A stretch of DNA of 64,000 nt from Patulibacter americanus DSM 16676. GTDB lineage: Bacteria; Actinomycetota; Thermoleophilia; Solirubrobacterales; Solirubrobacteraceae. Below the pieces are notes generated by a model that saw only the letters and a list, made by a program, of their open reading frames with translations, did not search any database and was not told where the DNA came from. Below are positions 23,112 through 32,202 of the stretch, in pieces. The stretch lies in the NCBI RefSeq assembly GCF_000420025.1, contig NZ_ATUD01000001.1, positions 372,001 to 436,000 of the forward strand, read 5' to 3'. A program made the position numbers and the translations under genes. Position 1 is the first letter of the stretch; the number at the start of each line of letters is the position of its first letter.

Positions 23112-25001
23112 TCAGGCATGGGCCAGAGGGGCCGTCTGCAGGGGCAGGCGGATCGTGAACGTCGTCCCGTGCCCGGGCTCGCTGTCGACCGCCAGCGTGC
23201 CGCCGTGCTGGTCGACCACGATGGACCGCGAGATCGCCAGGCCCTGCCCCGTGCCCTTGCCGACCTCCTTCGTGGTGAAGAACGGGTCGAAGATGCGGTC
23301 GCGGATCTCGGGCGCGATTCCGGCACCCGTGTCACGCACGGTGATCACGACGTCGTGGTCCTCGCGCCGGCTGCGCACGGTGATCGCGCCGCGTTCCGTC
23401 CCGTCCCGCTCCTCGATCGCGTGGGCCGCGTTGACGATGAGGTTGAGGAAGACCTGGTTCAGCTCGCCGACGTTGCAGACGACGGCGGGCAGCTCGGCTA
23501 GGTCCACCTCGAGCTCGGCGGCGTACTTGTACTCGTTCTGGGCGACGATGAACGTGGAGCGCAGCGCCTCGTTGAGGTCCGCCGGGGCGTGCTCTGCCTG
23601 CGGGGGCCGCCCGAACTGCCGCATCGCGCCGACGATGGCGCCGACCCGTCCCAGCCCGTCGTGCACGCGCTGCAGCGCGGCGGGGACGCGCTCGCGCAGG
23701 TACTCCAGGTCGACGTCCTCGGCCGCGTCCCGCACGCGGGCGCGCCGCTCGTCCGTCGCGTCCTGCAGGGACAGCGCCTCGAGCTCGGCGATCAGGGCGT
23801 CGGCGTCCGTCCAGGCGTCCGAGACGAAGCTGATGGAGTCGCCGACGAACTGCACCGGCGTGTTGATCTCGTGGGCGATCCCCGACGCGAGCTGGCCGAT
23901 GGACTCGAGCCGTTGGGACAGCCGCAGCTCCTGCTCGATGCGCTCGCGCTCCACCTCGAGCGCCACGAGATCCGTGATGTCGGAGAACGTGCCGTCGACA
24001 CGGACCACCCGGCCGTGGGCGTCGCGCACGAGGTGGCCTTCGTCCATCACCCAACGGACGTGCCCGTCGGCGTGCGTGATGGGATAGCGCGTGACGAGCG
24101 TGCCGCCCGAGCCCTCGAGCACGGTCAGGTGCTCGGCGACCTCGCCCCGGTGGTGGTCCGAGAGGAGACCCGCGTACGTGCGCTCCCCGTCGACGAAGTC
24201 GCTCGCCGGGTACCCCGTGATGTCGAGGATGCGGTCCGACACGAACTCCATGGGCCAGCCCTCGCCCACCCGACGCCGGTAGACGGCGCAGGGGATGTTG
24301 GTCACGAGCTCGCGGAACTCCCGCTCGCTGCGGCGGACCCGCCGCTCCTCGGAGCGCGTGCGCCGCAGGAGCAGGCCGAACGCGGCACCGAGCAGCAGCA
24401 GGACGCCGGCGGATCCGTAGGTCGACACGGCCTGGGAGCGCCGTGCCCGCGCGTCGTACACCTCGGCCGCGCGGGCGAGGACCAGCCGGGCCACGCCCTC
24501 CGTCGCCTCGGCGGCCTGGAGCAGGGCGAGGATGCCGGCCTGCTCCCGGTCGGCGGACGTCGTCTGCGTCATCGCCTGGAGCAGGGCCTCGTTCACCGCG
24601 AGGTTCGAGTCGATCTGCAGCCGGGCCGCCGCCAGCCCCGGCGGTGGATCGTGGGCCTGCAGCGCGTCGAGTGCCTCATCCACCCGGCGCGCGTTGGCCG
24701 TCATGAAGGCGCGGGCGCGCTGCGGGGTGCCGTCCGCCGTCGTGCGCGCGCGGAACGCGTCGCCCTGCAGGCGGCTGAGGGCCGCGAGGGCGTCACCCGT
24801 CCGTCCGCGGGCGTCGAGGTCGGCCTCCACGCGGCGCTGGAACGCGGTGATGGCCACGATCGCGACGACCGGCAGCACGAGGACGAGGACCGCCATGCGG
24901 GTCGTTCCTGACGACCGCCGGGGACGCCACGACCACCACCGCCGGGTGGGCGCGAGCGGACGCTCGCGGCGCGCGGCGCGGCCGCCTCGAGGCTCGGGCA
25001 T
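23112..25001 (-). CDS. Membrane sensor histidine kinase with PAS domain (paralogue 2)
   Basis: A 629-residue kinase with the same plan as its neighbour: helix about 35-57, an outside helical domain (about 58-210), helix about 213-231, PAS (about 245-350; ITGYPASDFVDGERTYAGLL), H-box LASGIAHEINTPVQFVGDS (His about 385), NQVFLNLIVNAAHAI, DTGAGIAPEIRDRIFDPFFT, GTGQGLAI. It lacks the heptad repeats of the first kinase. A 67-bp block is identical in both genes (21261-21327 and 23248-23314), showing recent duplication or gene conversion. ATG 25001 follows GACGAT by 6 nt. The gene is divergent from two response regulator genes (106-bp gap), so it is the likely first gene of the kinase operon. Confidence 0.87.
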   Translation of the reverse strand: MPEPRGGRAARRERPLAPTRRWWSWRPRRSSGTTRMAVLVLVLPVVAIVAITAFQRRVEADLDARGRTGDALAALSRLQGDAFRARTTADGTPQRARAFMTANARRVDEALDALQAHDPPPGLAAARLQIDSNLAVNEALLQAMTQTTSADREQAGILALLQAAEATEGVARLVLARAAEVYDARARRSQAVSTYGSAGVLLLLGAAFGLLLRRTRSEERRVRRSEREFRELVTNIPCAVYRRRVGEGWPMEFVSDRILDITGYPASDFVDGERTYAGLLSDHHRGEVAEHLTVLEGSGGTLVTRYPITHADGHVRWVMDEGHLVRDAHGRVVRVDGTFSDITDLVALEVERERIEQELRLSQRLESIGQLASGIAHEINTPVQFVGDSISFVSDAWTDADALIAELEALSLQDATDERRARVRDAAEDVDLEYLRERVPAALQRVHDGLGRVGAIVGAMRQFGRPPQAEHAPADLNEALRSTFIVAQNEYKYAAELEVDLAELPAVVCNVGELNQVFLNLIVNAAHAIEERDGTERGAITVRSRREDHDVVITVRDTGAGIAPEIRDRIFDPFFTTKEVGKGTGQGLAISRSIVVDQHGGTLAVDSEPGHGTTFTIRLPLQTAPLAHA

Positions 25002-25107
25002 GGCCTGATCGTCGGCGCGGACCGGCGCCCCTGTAGCTCTCGGGGCTGCGCACCCCACGTTCGTCGAGCCGCTCAAGGACGCCGTACGTGACGCCGATCA
25101 CGAGGCC

Positions 25108-26274
25108 ATGTCGACGGTCTCTCCTCCGCGCGCCCCCCGGGAGCACAAGCCGCGCGTCCTCTGCGTGGACGACGAGGTGCAGGTCCTCGAGGGGCTGAAG
25201 GACACGCTGCGGCGGAGCTTCGACGTGCGCGTCGCCGCGAGTGGCGCGGAGGGCCTCGAGCTGCTGCGCCGCGACCCCGAGTCCTTCTCCATCGTCATCT
25301 CCGACATGCGCATGCCGGTGATGCCGGGGTGGGCGTTCCTCCGCGAGGTCCGGCGCATCGCTCCGGACGCCGCCCGGATCCTGCTCACGGGCTACTCCGA
25401 CGTCGACTCCGCCGCCCGCGCGGTCAACGACGGCCAGCTGTTCCGCTTCCTCACCAAGCCGTGCGGCCACGACGACCTGATGCGGGCGTGCGCAGCGGGC
25501 CTCGGCCACCACCGCGTCAGCTCCGCCGAGCGCGTGCTGCTCGAGGAGACGCTCCGCGGCAGCGTGCAGGCGCTCTCCGACGTCCTCGCGCTCTCCAGCC
25601 CCCTCGCCTTCGGCCGCTCGAACCGCGTCAAGCCCGTGCTCGCCCGGTTCGCCGACGCGATCCGCATGGACGACCGCTGGGAGCTCGAGGTCGCCGCGAT
25701 GCTCGCCCCGATCGGGGCGATCACCCTGCCCGACGCCGTGGCCGAGAAGCTCTACGCCGGCCACCCGCTGAGCGCCGACGAGGAGACGATGGTCGCCCGG
25801 CTGCCCGAGGTGACCCGCGGCATCCTCGGCAACATCCCGCGGCTCGAGGGCGTGCTGAAGATCCTCGACGACGTCTACCTGCCCTTCGACGCCGAGGCCC
25901 AGGAGCGCCTGCCCGGCACCGCCGCCCGGCTGTTGCGCATCGTCTTCGACCACGACGTCCTCGAGAGCGCCGGGATGACCACGCAGGCCGCGCTCGACAC
26001 CATGCGCGACCGCGACCGCAGCTACGACCCTGCGCTGCTCGAGACCTTCGGGCGCCTGTGCGGCGCCGCGGAGCGCGTCGGCATCCGCGACATCACGCTG
26101 GACGAGCTGCGCTCCGGCATGGTGCTCCTGCAGGACGTGCGCTCCGTCTCGGACGTGCTGCTCATCAGCCGCGGCCAGTCCGCCACGCCGGAGCTGCTGC
26201 TGCGGCTGCGCAACTTCCCGCAGGGCTACGTCCAGGAACCGATGCGGGTCGACACCCGGGCGCTGATGTCATGA
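25108..26274 (+). CDS. Response regulator with degenerate HD-GYP-like output domain
   Basis: A 388-residue two-component regulator. Receiver domain about 16-135 with Asp pair VDDE, phosphoacceptor in VISDMRMPVMPG, LTGYSD and FLTKPCG. The C-terminal half follows the c-di-GMP phosphodiesterase HD-GYP layout (WELEVAAMLAPIGAITLPDAVAEKLYAG; later VTRGILGNIPRLEGVLKIL) but the catalytic His-Asp is Ala-Pro in M-L-A-P-I-G and no GYP loop is seen, so it should not hydrolyse c-di-GMP. It overlaps the next regulator by 4 nt (ATGA), so both are translated together. The probable inputs are the divergent kinases. Start ATG 25108 precedes a short charged lead-in. Confidence 0.82.
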   Translation: MSTVSPPRAPREHKPRVLCVDDEVQVLEGLKDTLRRSFDVRVAASGAEGLELLRRDPESFSIVISDMRMPVMPGWAFLREVRRIAPDAARILLTGYSDVDSAARAVNDGQLFRFLTKPCGHDDLMRACAAGLGHHRVSSAERVLLEETLRGSVQALSDVLALSSPLAFGRSNRVKPVLARFADAIRMDDRWELEVAAMLAPIGAITLPDAVAEKLYAGHPLSADEETMVARLPEVTRGILGNIPRLEGVLKILDDVYLPFDAEAQERLPGTAARLLRIVFDHDVLESAGMTTQAALDTMRDRDRSYDPALLETFGRLCGAAERVGIRDITLDELRSGMVLLQDVRSVSDVLLISRGQSATPELLLRLRNFPQGYVQEPMRVDTRALMS

Positions 26275-27506
26275 AGCACGTCACCTTCGTCGACGACGAC
26301 CCCGCCCTGCTCGAGGGTCTGCGCGACGCGCTGCGCTCGCGGCGGCGCGAGTGGCGGATGGATTTCGTCGACTCGGGCCCCGCCGCGCTGGCCGCGCTGG
26401 AGTCCCGCCCGTGCGACGTCATCGTCTCCGACCTCCAGATGCCGGGGATGGACGGCGCGGACCTGCTCAGCACCGTGGCCGAGCGGCTCCCGGACAGCGT
26501 CCGGATCGTGCTCTCGGGCGCCGCGTCGGAGTCGACCGTGGCGCGCGCCGCCGCCGTGGCTCACCGCCTGGTGGCCAAGCCGTGCGAGACCGCCGACCTC
26601 GTGCGGATCATCGAGCGGGCGTGCGCACTGCACGAGACGGCGGAGCGCGTCGGCCTGCGCCGGACGGCCGCCGGCGCCTCCGAGCTGCCCTCGGCCCCGC
26701 GGCTCTACACCGAGCTCACCGCGCTGCTCTCGGACCCCAACGCCTCCGTGGCCGACGCCGCCGAGATCGCCGCGCAGGACGTCGGGATCTCGGCCAAGGT
26801 GCTGCAGCTCGCGAACTCCTCCGTCTTCGGCACGCGCCGCCCGATCACGAGCGTGCGCGACGCGATCGCACTCGTCGGCCTGACCACGCTGCGCGTGCTC
26901 GCGCTGTCGGCGGGGGCGCTCATCGCCCTGGGCCAGGGCCGGGCGACACACGTTCCGGGGTTCTCGGTCGACGCGCTCCAGCGCCGCTCACTCCAGGTCG
27001 CGACCGTCGCCCAGCTCGTCCGCGGACGAGTGCCGGACGCCGACGACGCGTTCTCCGCCGGGCTGCTGCTCGACGTCGGGCTGCTCGTCTTCGCCACCCG
27101 GGAGCGGGCGCATCTCGCCGAGATCGTCGCGTCCGCCGCCGCCGAGGGCCACCCCGTCGGCGACGTGGAGCGGGGGCACGGGGACATCACCCACGCCGAC
27201 GTCGGCGCGCACCTCCTGGCGCTGTGGGGGTTGCCGCCGGCCGTCGTCGACGCGGTCGCGCATCACGACGACCCGTGCGCGATCCCATCCCCGTCCTTCG
27301 ACGTCGCCGCCGCCGCGCACCTGGCCGACGCGATCGTCGACACGCTCCACCCGGACCCGCTGCTGGGCAACGGCGGGCTCGCGGCCCTCAGCGACGACTA
27401 CCTCGACGCGCTCGGCGTCCGCGACCGGCTGGACGGCTGGCTGGTCGAGGCCGAGGCGCTGCTCGGCCCGGCCTGCGGGACCGACGCGGCCCCGGCCGCG
27501 GCCTGA
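26271..27506 (+). CDS. Response regulator with HDOD output domain
   Basis: A 411-residue protein. N-terminal receiver (about 1-118: VDDDP, phosphoacceptor Asp in VSDLQMPGMDG, RIVLSGAA, VAKPCE) joined to an HDOD domain (about 145-345: SAKVLQLANSSVFG, AIALVGLTTLRVLALS, FSAGLLLDVGLLVFA, ALWGLPPAVVDAVAHHDDP). HDOD proteins are catalytically inactive relatives of HD domains used in signalling. No DNA-binding domain. Its ATG overlaps the stop of the preceding regulator (ATGA). Together they form a non-transcriptional output pair. It is convergent with purD, 7 nt between stops. Confidence 0.88.
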   Translation: MKHVTFVDDDPALLEGLRDALRSRRREWRMDFVDSGPAALAALESRPCDVIVSDLQMPGMDGADLLSTVAERLPDSVRIVLSGAASESTVARAAAVAHRLVAKPCETADLVRIIERACALHETAERVGLRRTAAGASELPSAPRLYTELTALLSDPNASVADAAEIAAQDVGISAKVLQLANSSVFGTRRPITSVRDAIALVGLTTLRVLALSAGALIALGQGRATHVPGFSVDALQRRSLQVATVAQLVRGRVPDADDAFSAGLLLDVGLLVFATRERAHLAEIVASAAAEGHPVGDVERGHGDITHADVGAHLLALWGLPPAVVDAVAHHDDPCAIPSPSFDVAAAAHLADAIVDTLHPDPLLGNGGLAALSDDYLDALGVRDRLDGWLVEAEALLGPACGTDAAPAAA

Positions 27507-27513
27507 ACCCGAC

Positions 27514-28809
27514 TCAGCCCCCGAAGCGCTCCACCGCGCGCAGGGCGATGTCGCGGCGCAGCTGGCGGCCGTCGAACCCGATGCCCTGCGCCGCCGCGTA
27601 GGCGGCCTGGCGCGCTGCCGCGGGCGACTCGCCCAGTGCGGTGACGTTCAGCACGCGACCGCCGGCGGTGATCGGCCGGCCCTGGTCGTCCAGGCCCGTG
27701 CCCGCGTGCGTGACCTCGGCGCTCGACGGCACGCCGCCCAGGCCCTTGATGACGTCGCCCTTCGACGCGGACGCGGGGTAGCCGCGCGACGCGAGCACGA
27801 GCGTGACGGCCCAGCGGGGGTCCCACTCCAGGGGTGCCTCGGGCAGGCCGCCGTCCTCGGCGTCGGGGCCGCCGGCCGCGGCCGTCATCAGGGTCAGCAG
27901 GTCGCTCCGCAGGCGCGGCAGCACGGCCTGCGTCTCCGGGTCGCCGAAGCGGGTGTTGTACTCCAGCACCTGCACACCGCCCGTCTCCGCGTCGACCATG
28001 AGGCCGGCGTAGAGCACCCCGGTGAAGGGGGTGCCGCGGCGGGCGAGCTCGTCGACGATGGGCTGGTGGACCAGGGCCGAGATCGCGGCCACGCGCTCCG
28101 CGTCGACGCCGACGACGGGCGAGTAGCTGCCCATGCCGCCGGTGTTGGGGCCCTCGTCGCCCTCGAAGATCCGCTTGTAGTCCTGGGCCGGGGCCAGCGG
28201 AACGGCGCGCCGGCCGTCGCAGACCGCCAGCAGCGAGACCTCCTCGCCGCGGAGGAACTCCTCCACGACCACCGCGGCGTCGCCGAACTGGCCCTCCTCC
28301 AGCATGTCGACGAGGGTGGCGCGCGCCGTCTGCTCGTCCTCGGCGATCACGACGCCCTTGCCGGCGGCGAGGCCGTCGTACTTCAGGACGACGGGGTAGC
28401 CCGTGATCGCGGCCATGCCGGCGTCGACGGTGGTGACCGTCTCGTAGCCCGCGGTCGGCACGCCGGCGGCGAGCATGACCTCCTTGGCGAAGGCCTTCGA
28501 GCCCTCGAGCCGGGCGGCCGCGGCCGTCGGCCCGAACGCCGGGATCGCGGCCTCCTGCAGCGCGTCGACCAGGCCCGCCACCAGCGGCACCTCGGGGCCG
28601 ACGACGACGAGGTCGACCGCCAGCTCCTGCGCCAGCCCGACGAGGGCGGCGACGTCCTCGACCGGCACGGCGTGCGTCTCGGCGTCCCGTGCGATCCCCG
28701 GGTTGCCGGGCGCGACGTGGACCTCCGGGCGCTCGGCGGACGTGCGGAGGAGGGCGCGGACGATCGCGTGCTCGCGACCCCCGGCCCCGACGACGAGAAC
28801 CTTCGGCAT
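27514..28809 (-). CDS. purD: Phosphoribosylamine-glycine ligase (GAR synthetase)
   Basis: A 431-residue ATP-grasp enzyme for the second purine step (PRA + glycine + ATP to GAR). N-terminal KVLVVGAGGREHAIVRALL, PEVPLVAGLVDAL, FGPTAAAARLEGSKAFAKEVM, ATP-grasp region YDGLAAGKGVVIA and EFLRGEEVSLLAVCDG, then NTGGMGSYSPV and LEYNTRFGDPETQAVLPRL with the metal-binding Asn/Glu, all present at the expected positions. ATG 28809 is chosen because TACCGT lies exactly 7 nt upstream; a GTG 9 nt further out falls within that gap. Single gene. Confidence 0.97.
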   Translation of the reverse strand: MPKVLVVGAGGREHAIVRALLRTSAERPEVHVAPGNPGIARDAETHAVPVEDVAALVGLAQELAVDLVVVGPEVPLVAGLVDALQEAAIPAFGPTAAAARLEGSKAFAKEVMLAAGVPTAGYETVTTVDAGMAAITGYPVVLKYDGLAAGKGVVIAEDEQTARATLVDMLEEGQFGDAAVVVEEFLRGEEVSLLAVCDGRRAVPLAPAQDYKRIFEGDEGPNTGGMGSYSPVVGVDAERVAAISALVHQPIVDELARRGTPFTGVLYAGLMVDAETGGVQVLEYNTRFGDPETQAVLPRLRSDLLTLMTAAAGGPDAEDGGLPEAPLEWDPRWAVTLVLASRGYPASASKGDVIKGLGGVPSSAEVTHAGTGLDDQGRPITAGGRVLNVTALGESPAAARQAAYAAAQGIGFDGRQLRRDIALRAVERFGG

Positions 28810-28816
28810 GGGGGGC

Positions 28817-28822
28817 ACGGTA
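28817..28822 (-). promoter_or_regulatory. -10 box TACCGT of purD (leaderless)
   Basis: Minus-strand TACCGT, 7 nt, then ATG 28809. The hexamer lies in the 31-bp gap before the next gene's stop codon. Confidence 0.55.
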
Positions 28823-28840
28823 CCGGCCCCGCGCCCCGCC

Positions 28841-30322
28841 CTACGGCGCGGCGGTGCGGTCGCTGAAGAGCGCCGAGCTGCGGAGCTTGCCGTTCGCGAT
28901 CACCGCGCGGGTCCAGGCGACGGTGTAGCGGCCGTCGGGCAACGCACCGATCGACGCGGAGCCGTAGGCGTTCGAGCGGTCCAGGAGCTGCGCGTCCGTG
29001 AACTGGTCGATCGTCTCGGGCGCGCCGAGCGGACCGGTGGCGGGCCGGAACGCGGCCTGCACGGCGACGCCGCGGTCGCCGTTGGAGCCGCCGATCGGGC
29101 GCTCCTGCTCGCGCACGAGGACGACGCCGGTCGTGGCGCCCGAGGCGTTGGCGACGGCGCCGTGGACCCGGCCGGCGGCCGCGATGTCGCGGATCGGGCT
29201 CAGGCCGCCCGTGGCCTCGGTCTCGGCCACGCGCGGGATGTCGTGCGCGGTGCCGTCGGCGACGCTGCCGACGGTCTGGTTCCACGCGAGGGTGACGCGG
29301 TTCTGCGTGTCGATCGCGGAGACGAGCGCGCCGCCGGGGGAGCGGACGGCGACCGTGCCCTTGTCGATCGGCTTGGGCACCGCGAAGCGCACGCGGTCGG
29401 TGTCGCGGGTGGTGGCGCGGACGACGTAGGGCTTCTCGTGCTCCGTGGCGACGTCCTGCTCGCCCCACGCCACGACGGCGCGGCCCTTCGCGCCGACGGC
29501 GACGGTGGCGCTGGGGAACCCGGGGCCGCCGCGGCGCAGCGTCTGCGGCTTGCCGAGCGTGCCCCGGCCCATGCTGAGCGAGCGGACGTAGAGCCGACGC
29601 GTCTTCTCGCTCGCGCCGGTCTGGTAGACGACGAGCGTGCGGCCACCCGGGCCGGTGGTGAGCGCGAGCAGGCGGCTGGACTGCGAGCCGCTGACCTGCA
29701 GGGGCTTGCCGAGGCGCACGCTGCTCGTGCCGCCCTTGCCCTCGCGCCACGCGACGTAGACGCGGACGACGCCGTCGTCGCCGACGTCGCTCCAGCCCAT
29801 CGCCACGCTGCCCTTGACGTTGCCCGTGATCTTCGCCGGCTCGTCGAGCACGGCGTACCCGGACGAGCGCTGGCTGCCGAGCGTCGCGTCGCTCGTCTTG
29901 CCGACCGAGACGCCGAGGCGGTAGCGCGTGAGGGTGATCGTCCGCATGCCGCCCTTGCCGTCCGGCACGGTGCGGGAGACGGTGCCCAGCGACTTCTGGC
30001 GCGGGTAGACGACGCCGTCGCCGTTGAACGGCACGGGGTCCTCCGTCAGACCCGTCAGGGTGCGCAGCGCCCCCGCGGCGCCGTCGGCGCCGATGCCCAT
30101 CAGGCGGGTGTTGACCGTCTTCTTGGCCCCGGCGCGGCGCGCGTTGACGAGCCGTGCACCGGTGCTGTCGACGGTCAGCCCCGTCACGCCGGCGTCCGTG
30201 TCCAGCTCGACCGCCGGGGTCCAGTCCGCCGACGCGAGAGTCGGGAGCGCGAGGGTCAGCGTCACGGTCGCCGTGGCGACGGCGGCTGAGCGCAGGGAGA
30301 GGACGGGGAACTGCTGCGGCAC
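28841..30322 (-). CDS. Secreted repeat protein, possibly a beta-propeller, unknown function
   Basis: A 493-residue exported protein. Signal peptide about 1-33 (hydrophobic VATATVTLTLALPTLASA, cleavage near ASA-DW). The mature part has repeated strand-rich segments with V-V-x-W/A-W patterns (GRTLVVYQTG, GRAVVAWGEQ, RVTLAWNQT, RYTVAWTRA), typical of sialidase-like or WD-type propellers in actinobacterial surface proteins, but I cannot name the family. GTG 30322 has a GGAG ribosome site 7 nt upstream. Similar in kind to the secreted protein at 41246-42352. Monocistronic, next to purD. Confidence 0.7.
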   Translation of the reverse strand: MPQQFPVLSLRSAAVATATVTLTLALPTLASADWTPAVELDTDAGVTGLTVDSTGARLVNARRAGAKKTVNTRLMGIGADGAAGALRTLTGLTEDPVPFNGDGVVYPRQKSLGTVSRTVPDGKGGMRTITLTRYRLGVSVGKTSDATLGSQRSSGYAVLDEPAKITGNVKGSVAMGWSDVGDDGVVRVYVAWREGKGGTSSVRLGKPLQVSGSQSSRLLALTTGPGGRTLVVYQTGASEKTRRLYVRSLSMGRGTLGKPQTLRRGGPGFPSATVAVGAKGRAVVAWGEQDVATEHEKPYVVRATTRDTDRVRFAVPKPIDKGTVAVRSPGGALVSAIDTQNRVTLAWNQTVGSVADGTAHDIPRVAETEATGGLSPIRDIAAAGRVHGAVANASGATTGVVLVREQERPIGGSNGDRGVAVQAAFRPATGPLGAPETIDQFTDAQLLDRSNAYGSASIGALPDGRYTVAWTRAVIANGKLRSSALFSDRTAAP

Positions 30323-30442
30323 GAAGGCTCCAGGTGGGACGCGACTCGGGGGCGGGGCGGATGCCTCGCAACGGTCGACGGTAACGCACGTACCCGGGGG
30401 GCCACGCCGGTCGGCACCGCTGCCGCGGGCGCCACGCCGGTC

Positions 30443-30472
30443 CCGGTCGGCCCCACGCGGAGGGCCGACCGG
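30443..30472 (-). terminator. Terminator hairpin after the GYD-domain gene
   Basis: Perfect 11-bp stem CCGGTCGGCCC (30443-30453) with GGGCCGACCGG (30462-30472) and an 8-nt loop, starting 9 nt past the stop codon at 30482. Strong stem without a U-tract, as usual for this DNA. Confidence 0.75.
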
Positions 30473-30481
30473 CGGCCGCGG

Positions 30482-30763
30482 CTAGATGCCGGCGATGAAG
30501 TCGTCGACCGGGATCGCGGTCAGCGTCTCGAAGCTGCCGGTGCCGCGGGAGGACAGCTCGAGCGAGATCCGGGAGATCGTCTGCTCGTCCGGCGCCTCGA
30601 CGACGTTGACGAAGTCGTACTGGCCGAGCACCGCCCACTGGGCCGTGACCTGGCCGCCGAGCGCCTCGACCTCCTTGTTGACCTCGCGAATGCGCTGCGG
30701 GTTGTTCTTGATCGTCTGCACGCCGTCGGGGGAGAGGCGGGTCAAGAGGACGTAGGTGGGCAC
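30482..30763 (-). CDS. GYD-domain small protein
   Basis: A 93-residue soluble protein of the GYD family (Pfam GYD, ferredoxin-like fold, uncharacterised). Pattern TYVLLTRLSPDGVQTIKNNP at the N terminus, GGQVTAQWAVLGQYDFVNVVEAPDE (the GQYD core) and a C-terminal SFETLTAIPVDDFIAG. GTG 30763 is fixed by a GGAGG site 8 nt upstream and the family's usual start. Monocistronic, with a strong terminator hairpin. No role known beyond the family; related proteins are often co-located with redox or stress genes, which is not evident here. Confidence 0.82.
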   Translation of the reverse strand: MPTYVLLTRLSPDGVQTIKNNPQRIREVNKEVEALGGQVTAQWAVLGQYDFVNVVEAPDEQTISRISLELSSRGTGSFETLTAIPVDDFIAGI

Positions 30764-30906
30764 CGGGGATCCCTCCAGGATCGATGGGTCGGGCCGCCGC
30801 GGGCGGACCGGGGACTCCCTCCCTTCTACCCGATCGGGTCGGCGGTGTGGGCACGACCGGTCCACCGGCCCGCCCCGCGACGTCGGCGACGTACGCCCCG
30901 GTCCCC

Positions 30907-30912
30907 TACGAT
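30907..30912 (+). promoter_or_regulatory. -10 box TACGAT of the DUF2993 gene (leaderless)
   Basis: TACGAT, 7 nt, then ATG 30920. The rest of the 156-bp gap from the divergent GYD gene (30764-30919) shows no further element. Confidence 0.55.
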
Positions 30913-30919
30913 CCGCCGC

Positions 30920-31597
30920 ATGTGGAGCCGGAGCGCGTGGACGCGGCCGCGGATCGCGCTGCTCGCGGCCGCGATCGTGCTCGCCCTCCTGGCGCTCGGC
31001 CAGCTCGTGCTGCCGAGCATCGCGGCCGACCGCGTGCGGGCCGAGCTCGGCGACGACCGCGCCCAGGTCGACATCGCGGCGTTCCCGGCCTGGAAGCTCG
31101 TGCTCGGCCAGGCCGACCGCCTGGACGTGTCGACGCCGACGGTCGCCGCGAAGGGCCCGACGCCGCTCGGCGACCTGCTCGAGCGGGCGAAGGACGTGGG
31201 CCGAACGGACGCCCGCATCGGCACGATCGCCATCGACGAGCTGCGGCTGCGCGACGTGCGCGTGCGCATCGCCGACGGGCAGGTGCGGACGGACGCCTCC
31301 CTGTCGGTCCGGGCGCTGGCGGCGATGGTCCCCGGCGGCGGCGACCTGACGCCCCTGCCCCCGGGAACCGACGGCCGTCCCCGGTTCTCCGCGCGCGTCG
31401 GCGTGCTCGGGGTCTCGGCCGAGATCCCGGTCGCCGTCGGCGCGGTCGACGGGCGGGTCGAGGTCCGCCCGGAGGAGGGCCTGGCCTCGGCCGTGGCCGT
31501 CACCGTGTTCGAGGATCCCGGCCTGCGCGTGGAGTCCGTCACCGGCTCCGTCGCGGGCGACACCCTCCGCATCGCCTTCTCCGGCGTGCTGACCTGA
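30920..31597 (+). CDS. LmeA-like (DUF2993) phospholipid-binding protein
   Basis: A 225-residue protein with an N-terminal membrane helix or uncleaved signal (about 12-36, ALLAAAIVLALLALGQLVLP) and a DUF2993-type exported domain: DDRAQVDIAAFPAWKLVLGQADRLDVSTPTV, then VGRTDARIGTIAIDELRLRDVRVRIADGQVRTDASLS. The related mycobacterial LmeA binds phosphoinositides and supports lipomannan elongation; whether this protein does so is inference. ATG 30920 follows TACGAT by 7 nt. A second membrane gene starts 8 bp after its stop, making a two-gene operon. Confidence 0.78.
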   Translation: MWSRSAWTRPRIALLAAAIVLALLALGQLVLPSIAADRVRAELGDDRAQVDIAAFPAWKLVLGQADRLDVSTPTVAAKGPTPLGDLLERAKDVGRTDARIGTIAIDELRLRDVRVRIADGQVRTDASLSVRALAAMVPGGGDLTPLPPGTDGRPRFSARVGVLGVSAEIPVAVGAVDGRVEVRPEEGLASAVAVTVFEDPGLRVESVTGSVAGDTLRIAFSGVLT

Positions 31598-31605
31598 GGA
31601 CCGGC

Positions 31606-32079
31606 ATGGCCCGCGACCGCACCCCTCGGGACGCCTTCGGGCGCCCGCTCGATCCCGACGCGGACTTCGGCCTGGGCCGGGTCGCGCCGGACACCGCGCC
31701 CGCCGCGACCCCGGCTGCGGCGACCGGGACGGACGCCGCGCGCCCGACGCCCTCCGCGGCGACGGAGGGCATCGAGCGGCCGCGCCGCTGGGAGGAGCGG
31801 GCGGCAGACCCGGCGGACGCCCACGCCGGCAACCCGCAGGCGACGGTCGCCCTCGTCCTCGGGGTGTTGGGCGTCGTCGCCCTCCCGTACGTGCTCTCGA
31901 TCCTGGCGATCGTCCTCGCGAACCGGGCGGACCAGGTGGCCGACGCGCTGCCCGGCGCGCCGGGACGGTCCAGCGCCCGGACCGGTCGCGTCCTGGGCTA
32001 CGTCGGCCTGGGGCTGTGGACCATCGTCCCGCTGCTGGCGCTCCTCCTCGCGGCGTCCGCGGTGAGCGGCGCGGTCTGA
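31606..32079 (+). CDS. DUF4190-like two-helix membrane protein
   Basis: A 157-residue protein with a disordered, Ala/Thr/Pro-rich N terminus of about 75 residues and two C-terminal membrane helices (about 80-105, VALVLGVLGVVALPYVLSILAIVLA, and 127-155). This order, including GNPQATVALVLGVLGVV and the Asn-Arg-Ala cytosolic turn, resembles DUF4190. A GGA-type ribosome site (gaggaccggc) precedes ATG 31606. Co-transcribed with the LmeA-like gene. Function unknown. Confidence 0.7.
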   Translation: MARDRTPRDAFGRPLDPDADFGLGRVAPDTAPAATPAAATGTDAARPTPSAATEGIERPRRWEERAADPADAHAGNPQATVALVLGVLGVVALPYVLSILAIVLANRADQVADALPGAPGRSSARTGRVLGYVGLGLWTIVPLLALLLAASAVSGAV

Positions 32080-32202
32080 CCCGTCGCCTGCGGCGACGGC
32101 GACCACCCGGACCGTCGCAGCGTCACCCGGCCAAGCCGGACGGCCTCGGCTGCGCCATGCGGCCAATCACGACAGGCCCCGACAGGCGTACGCTGCACGG
32201 CA

